A stretch of DNA of 64,000 nucleotides from Cladobotryum mycophilum. Lineage: Eukaryota > Ascomycota > Sordariomycetes > Hypocreales > Hypocreaceae. The DNA lies in NCBI GenBank assembly GCA_036429605.1, contig JAVFKD010000013.1:372001-436000 (forward strand), in the 5' to 3' direction. The position numbers were made by a program, and so were the translations under genes. This document shows positions 59,799 through 64,000 of the stretch, piece after piece. The notes beneath the pieces were generated by a model. It was not told where the DNA came from. It searched no databases and saw only the letters and a list, made by a program, of their open reading frames with translations. The number at the start of each line of letters is the position of its first letter. Positions within the stretch are counted from its first letter, which is position 1.

Positions 59799-61496
59799 AT
59801 GGCGACCCAAGCTCCTCAACATCTCATGCTAGACTTGTCGAGCTATCCTAAGCTCGATGCCTCCCAGGCCGGACATCTACGGCACTTTCACAACCTCATC
59901 TCTCAAATCGACGGAGAATGGAACCATATGGGTGCCCAGGAGCCACTGCAGGAGTTCCTCGACGCCTACCGCTACCAGCTCGCCATCATGGCCTACGCCA
60001 CCGGAGCCTCTCACTACCACCGCCTCCCCGCCTTACGCAGCACCCACAAGTCCCTCCTCCGCGGACTCATCCACAAGATGCTCCGCCGCGAGGTCTGGGC
60101 CTACTGGTTCACCACCAGCCTCTCCGGCAACCGTACCGACCCGGACCGCACCGAGTACCGCGCCCCCTGGGCGGACCCCGTGGTGAGGGAGAACATCATG
60201 TACAGTGGGCACTTGCACCTGATGACGAGCCTGTACGCCATGCTGTTTGACGACGACGAGTTTGAGAGGCCCGGCGCGCTGGCATTTACCTGGGACCCGC
60301 TATTTTACGGGTTTGGGGCGGAGACGTTTTCTTACGATAATCGGAGGCTGCAGGGGGCGATTATTGACGAGATGGAGGGAACGAATTGGATTGGCGTGTG
60401 TTGTGAGCCGAATAACGTGTTTGTCGTTTGCAATCAGTTTCCTGTGAGTTTTCTTTTTATGAATAAAGGTTTTTAGCAATGTGTTGAAGAAGTTGTAGCT
60501 AACGTGGTTTGTAGATTATTGCTATGCGGTATAATGATGTACGGGATGGGACTAACGTTGCTGGGGAAGTGCTGGAAAAGTACAAGAGGGCTTGGGAGCA
60601 AAAGGGCATGATTGCTTCGAATGGGTTGTATGTTGATTGGTACTACGTTCGACAGGACCGCATGAAACTACCGGAAGATGTGGGATTCAGCGCATGGTAA
60701 GTCAATGTGCTCCAGTCTTTCATCCCGCCCGGCTGATCATTGAAGGGCAAATGCATATATGAACACGTGGAACTCGGAGGTGGTCAAGTCGCTTTATGAG
60801 AAACAGCGACATGGATTCATTACGGTTATTGATGGCCAAGTCCGGCTGCAAGAGGAACATATTGCCAAAGAATACCGAAAAATTGTGGACGCCGAGGGGG
60901 CTGACCATGATAACGCCACTGTGCTCGCCAGAGCTCAGGCAAAAGCTTCCAGTCATCTCCTTCACAAGAAACACAAGCCGTTATCTAAGCCCACATTCGG
61001 ATACGTTGTCCAGTGGCTGTCAGAGCTAGGAAAGACAAAGGAGCTGGAGGGTCTCTTGGAGTATGCTGACGAGCACTTGCGGCCAACGTGGGAGAATGGC
61101 GGGCTCTTTTATCCAAGGAACGATGCTAGGGTGAATGAGTCCCTGGACTGGACTCATATGGATCCATTCACTGGCAACGCGGCGATTGGGTATGCGCGCC
61201 TCAACGTGCCGGATGGTCAGAAGATCATGTGGGAGAAGCCTTGGACGAGGGAATACCTAGCGGATCGACCCTGGATCGACGGCATTCATCTTTCTCAGGG
61301 AGTGGACTGCTTGCGAGGATTCTGGGATGAAGGAAATAAGGCCTTGATTCTGACGATGCGGACGTGGGATGGAAGTCAGGTGAGGGTAACCCCTGTGGCT
61401 AGGAACTTGCAAGGGGGTGGGTGGGATGTATATGTGGGTAGTGGGTTGGTTCGCCAAGAAGAGGTGGAGAGGGGGGTGATTTGTCAGTTGCTGTGA
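59799..61496 (+). CDS. linalool dehydratase/isomerase-like (LDI domain) protein
   Basis: Three exons (59799-60443, 60515-60696, 60746-61496) give 525 residues. The start MATQAPQHLM was preferred to an in-frame ATG 11 codons upstream. The sequence matches the fold family of the bacterial linalool dehydratase/isomerase: YRYQLAIMAYATGASHYHRLPALRST, HKMLRREVWAYW, PVVRENIMYSGHLHLMTSLYAMLFDDDEF, WIGVCCEPNNVFVVCNQFPIIAMRYND and, later, the NESLDWTHMDPFTGNAAIGYARLNVPDGQ segment. The bacterial enzyme interconverts geraniol, linalool and myrcene; fungal relatives are mostly uncharacterised, so the substrate is unknown. No signal peptide is seen. The CCEPN motif contains cysteines at a place where the bacterial enzyme uses catalytic Cys residues; that link is inferred. 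Confidence 0.8.
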
Positions 61497-62070
61497 CTGT
61501 TGGGGGAGATGAAGTTGATGTAGTCTTCTTGCATAGAGACTGATGGAAGTTGAATGAAGAAGTAGCTGTGTAGGCATGGCATGTGGTGGATAAAGAACAC
61601 CACTGGGATACGAAGGTAGAGGATATGAAGAGCCTATAAGAATTACCAATACAATGAAATCAAGAACAGGTGAAACTATGGGCAGTGAGATGAAATAGCG
61701 ATAGCGGGGATATGAGCGGTCTCGAGGGAGAGTATAGGAAAGTAAGCCTGTCTAACTATACTGGTTCAGGTATCCGCCGAGAATGACATCTAATAGCATT
61801 TTGTAACCGCTCAATAAGGCAGAGTTGATGTGGTGCTTTATGTAGAAGCTTTTCAGTAGGAAGATGAACGAGATGTTCATGTAAGACTGACATGCATATT
61901 ACCTTACCTATCTTGGCCGTGTACAAACAGATGGCTCTACCCCCTTAAATTGCACTGCCTCTTACGCCTTGAAATTATTTCACCAGTACCTACCCCGCTT
62001 CGTCCCATGTTGCTCTAAGCATAGTTATGCCCTATAATCATTGAACCAACTACACCAACTCTTTGACTAT
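61497..62070. other. gene-free interval before the NACHT gene
   Basis: 574 bp containing the 3' UTR of the LDI-like gene and the promoter of the NACHT gene. Nothing distinct was recognised. Confidence 0.6.
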
Positions 62071-64000
62071 ATGGATCTTGTATCAACTGAGGCAAGTTTA
62101 CCCCGTACCTTTCAAGATTTCATGTCTATCAAAACGAGTAAATTTTCTTCTTCTTTGTAAACCCGTGCTTATATCCAAATAGGATGAAATTTCAAGTCCC
62201 TGGCGTCGGGCCTTTGACGCCCTGCCCGATGAGGACAAAAAGGCCCTGAGAGGCAGCACTCTCGGCGAGGGGTCGCCGCCCCAGCCGTCTGATATCCTCA
62301 AAATCGTTCAGGACAAGAACAGGGACTGCGAGAAGAAACAATGGGTGTTGTATACGAACAAGGCGGGCGAAAAGGTGCGACTACGGGATACCTTGAGCAA
62401 GGTGTGCTCGTGTCTCGACAAGTTTAAGCAGCTGGGAGATATTGCCGTGCAGTTTGATCCGGCTCATGCTACCATTCCGTGGATGGGAGTGAGAGCTCTC
62501 CTTCAGGTACAGTCATGCCACCCGATCAGACCGTCTACCTACCACCCGTCACTCATTTCATGAATCATGTCCTAGATGGTAATTAATGACTGCCAAACAT
62601 TCGGTTCCATGGTCGAGAGCATCGAAACAATCTCCAACATCGTTGTCCGGTACATGGAAGTCGAGACGAGAGTGCTCATCCGAACGTCCAACCTTACCAA
62701 GCAGCTTGCAGCCGCACTTGTCAAGCTCTACGGGTCGGCCTTGAGGTTTCTTGCACACGCATGCAAATACTATGGGCAGAGTAGCCTAAGTACTTTTTCT
62801 CTCTCTCTTTCTTTCTTTCTTTTTCCCTTTCTCTTCCTTTTACTTCTTCTTTTTCGTCATCTCTGCTGTTTTGAAGAGATGTGCTAATATCACTCAGGAT
62901 GGGCGATCAAGAGCACCATCAACACCGCCAAAATGGTTGTCGAAGAACCCATGCTCAGCATAGGGAAACAGGAAGACCAAGTATACAAACTCGTCTGTCT
63001 CGTCGAAAATGAAGTTTCGGGGGTCAAGCTAGACGACATCATCGACGGTATTCGTCGGAGCGTCGAGAATTTCCATTCTTCAAACGAGGAGCGATGTAAG
63101 CGACTGTATGCCTGGATCAATGGCATCGACACCAAGAACACGTATGAAACCGCCCTTCAGTACCATCACAGCGGGACTTGCGAGTGGTCACTGGAGCTAC
63201 CCGAGTTTCAGACTTGGATTTCGGATGAGAAACCTGCACCGCGTCTGCTCTGGTTCCATGGGCCGGCTGGGTTTGGCAAGACGTTTCTTTCGGCTTGGGT
63301 CATTCGTTATATCCAGCAACGGATCAAGTCCCCCATGTCATACTTTTTCTGCGTGGCCGACAACCAGCTCACCCGTGATCCGTACGCCATCCTCCGGTCT
63401 TGGCTGACGCAAATGCTCCAACAGGACGAGAGAGCCATCCCCGTCATGGAGTCCATCTACAAGGTGCGAAATGGGGAGCAGATTTTGACTCATCTAGGAT
63501 TGTGGGAGCTCTTTGTCGCCGTGGGCGAAGCTATTGAGGGTTGCACCTTTGTCATGGATGGCTTTGATGAGTGCGTGGATATTAACTCTGGTGCTGGCTA
63601 TCACAGCAGCGAGCCTAGAAATCTCTTTCTCCATGACTTGATCAAGAACCTCCAAGCTACCAAGTCGCGAGTGATGGTAGTCAGTAGAGACGTCTCCGAC
63701 ATTAGAGAGTCTCTGCAACAAGAATCGTCCAGCGAGAGTGGTAACGTGAAGATACTCGAGTACAGGATTACGGCCAAGGACACTGCCGCAGACGTGCAGT
63801 CCTTTTCAGAATTCATGGTTAACAAGAAGCTCCCCAAGAAACCAGAAGATCTGCGGCAAGAGATCGCCGACAAGGCCGCCGAACGGAGCGAGGGCATGTT
63901 CTTGTGGATCAAGCTCTTGGAGCAGCAAATCTCTCCCGGAAAGAATCGTCGGCAGCTCGCCAAGACGGTGACTGAAATGCCCTCGGGCATCAGCGATGCT
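62071..64000 (+). CDS. NACHT-domain STAND NTPase (NLR-like), 3' truncated by window edge
   Basis: A partial gene. Exons are 62071-62091, 62183-62506, 62576-62789 and 62898 onward. The first exon (MDLVSTE) ends at GAG|GCAAGT, so intron 1 would be a GC-AG intron; this start is tentative. The N-terminal region has the fungal pattern WRRAFDALPDEDKKAL, CLDKFKQLGDIAVQFDPAHATIPWMGVRALLQ and MVINDCQTFGSMVESIETISNIVVRYMEVE. The NACHT NTPase follows: Walker A GPAGFGKTF and Walker B CTFVMDGFDEC. KSRVMVVSRD and EGMFLWIKLLEQQ are later NACHT-type segments. In fungi such proteins often carry C-terminal ankyrin or WD repeats and act in self/non-self recognition and programmed cell death. The repeat part lies outside the window. 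Confidence 0.88.

Overview
The window looks like nuclear DNA of a filamentous ascomycete, probably a Sordariomycete and most likely Hypocreales. Genes are compact and interrupted by short introns (about 50-110 bp) with GTRNGT donors and CTAAC/CTGAC-like branch sites. UTRs and intergenic DNA are CT-, GA- or TAGGTA-rich. The gene set is fungal: an Ire1 with a fused kinase and RNase, SWR1, Mdm20, Ilm1 and a STAND/NACHT protein. I cannot name the genus. I see no rRNA, tRNA, CRISPR array, transposon or virus.

Layout, left to right. 0.8-6.8 kb: a TBC-domain protein that lacks both catalytic fingers (-), then a disordered nuclear-type protein with a SUMO-interacting-like motif (-). 7.4-12.1 kb: CCT2 (-) and eIF3b (+), sharing one divergent promoter. 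13.8-20.8 kb: IRE1 (+) converging on the Hel2/ZNF598-type RING ligase (-). 22.0-31.4 kb: an orphan membrane-anchored protein (+), a DEK_C-SWIB protein (-), a DUF3445 oxidoreductase-like protein (-) and a GT31-like glycosyltransferase (-). 32.7-38.8 kb: a minus-strand run of the NatB auxiliary subunit, an 85-residue four-exon COX23 that is easy to miss, and the GGTase-I beta subunit. 39.6-52.4 kb: ILM1 (+), a CAMK/SNF1-type kinase (-), SWR1 (-) and a complex I NDUFB8/ASHI subunit (+). 53.4-64.0 kb: a conserved hypothetical (+), then a more accessory-looking end with a DHA2 MFS transporter, a linalool dehydratase/isomerase-like protein and the 5' part of a NACHT STAND protein cut by the window edge (all +).

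Most of the window is housekeeping: translation (eIF3b, NatB), protein folding and quality control (CCT2, IRE1, Hel2), prenylation, chromatin (SWR1, SWIB) and mitochondria (COX23, ILM1, NDUFB8). Neighbouring genes mostly do unrelated jobs. The most useful observations are these: ILM1 and SWR1 both lose frame at C/G homopolymers that each look one base short, which suggests consensus errors or real decay; COX23 and the NACHT gene each appear to use a GC-AG intron; the TBC protein is probably catalytically inactive; and the last 7 kb may be a small accessory module. I did not find a clearly new multi-gene system. Exon boundaries below were worked out by hand from splice motifs, phase and family similarity.
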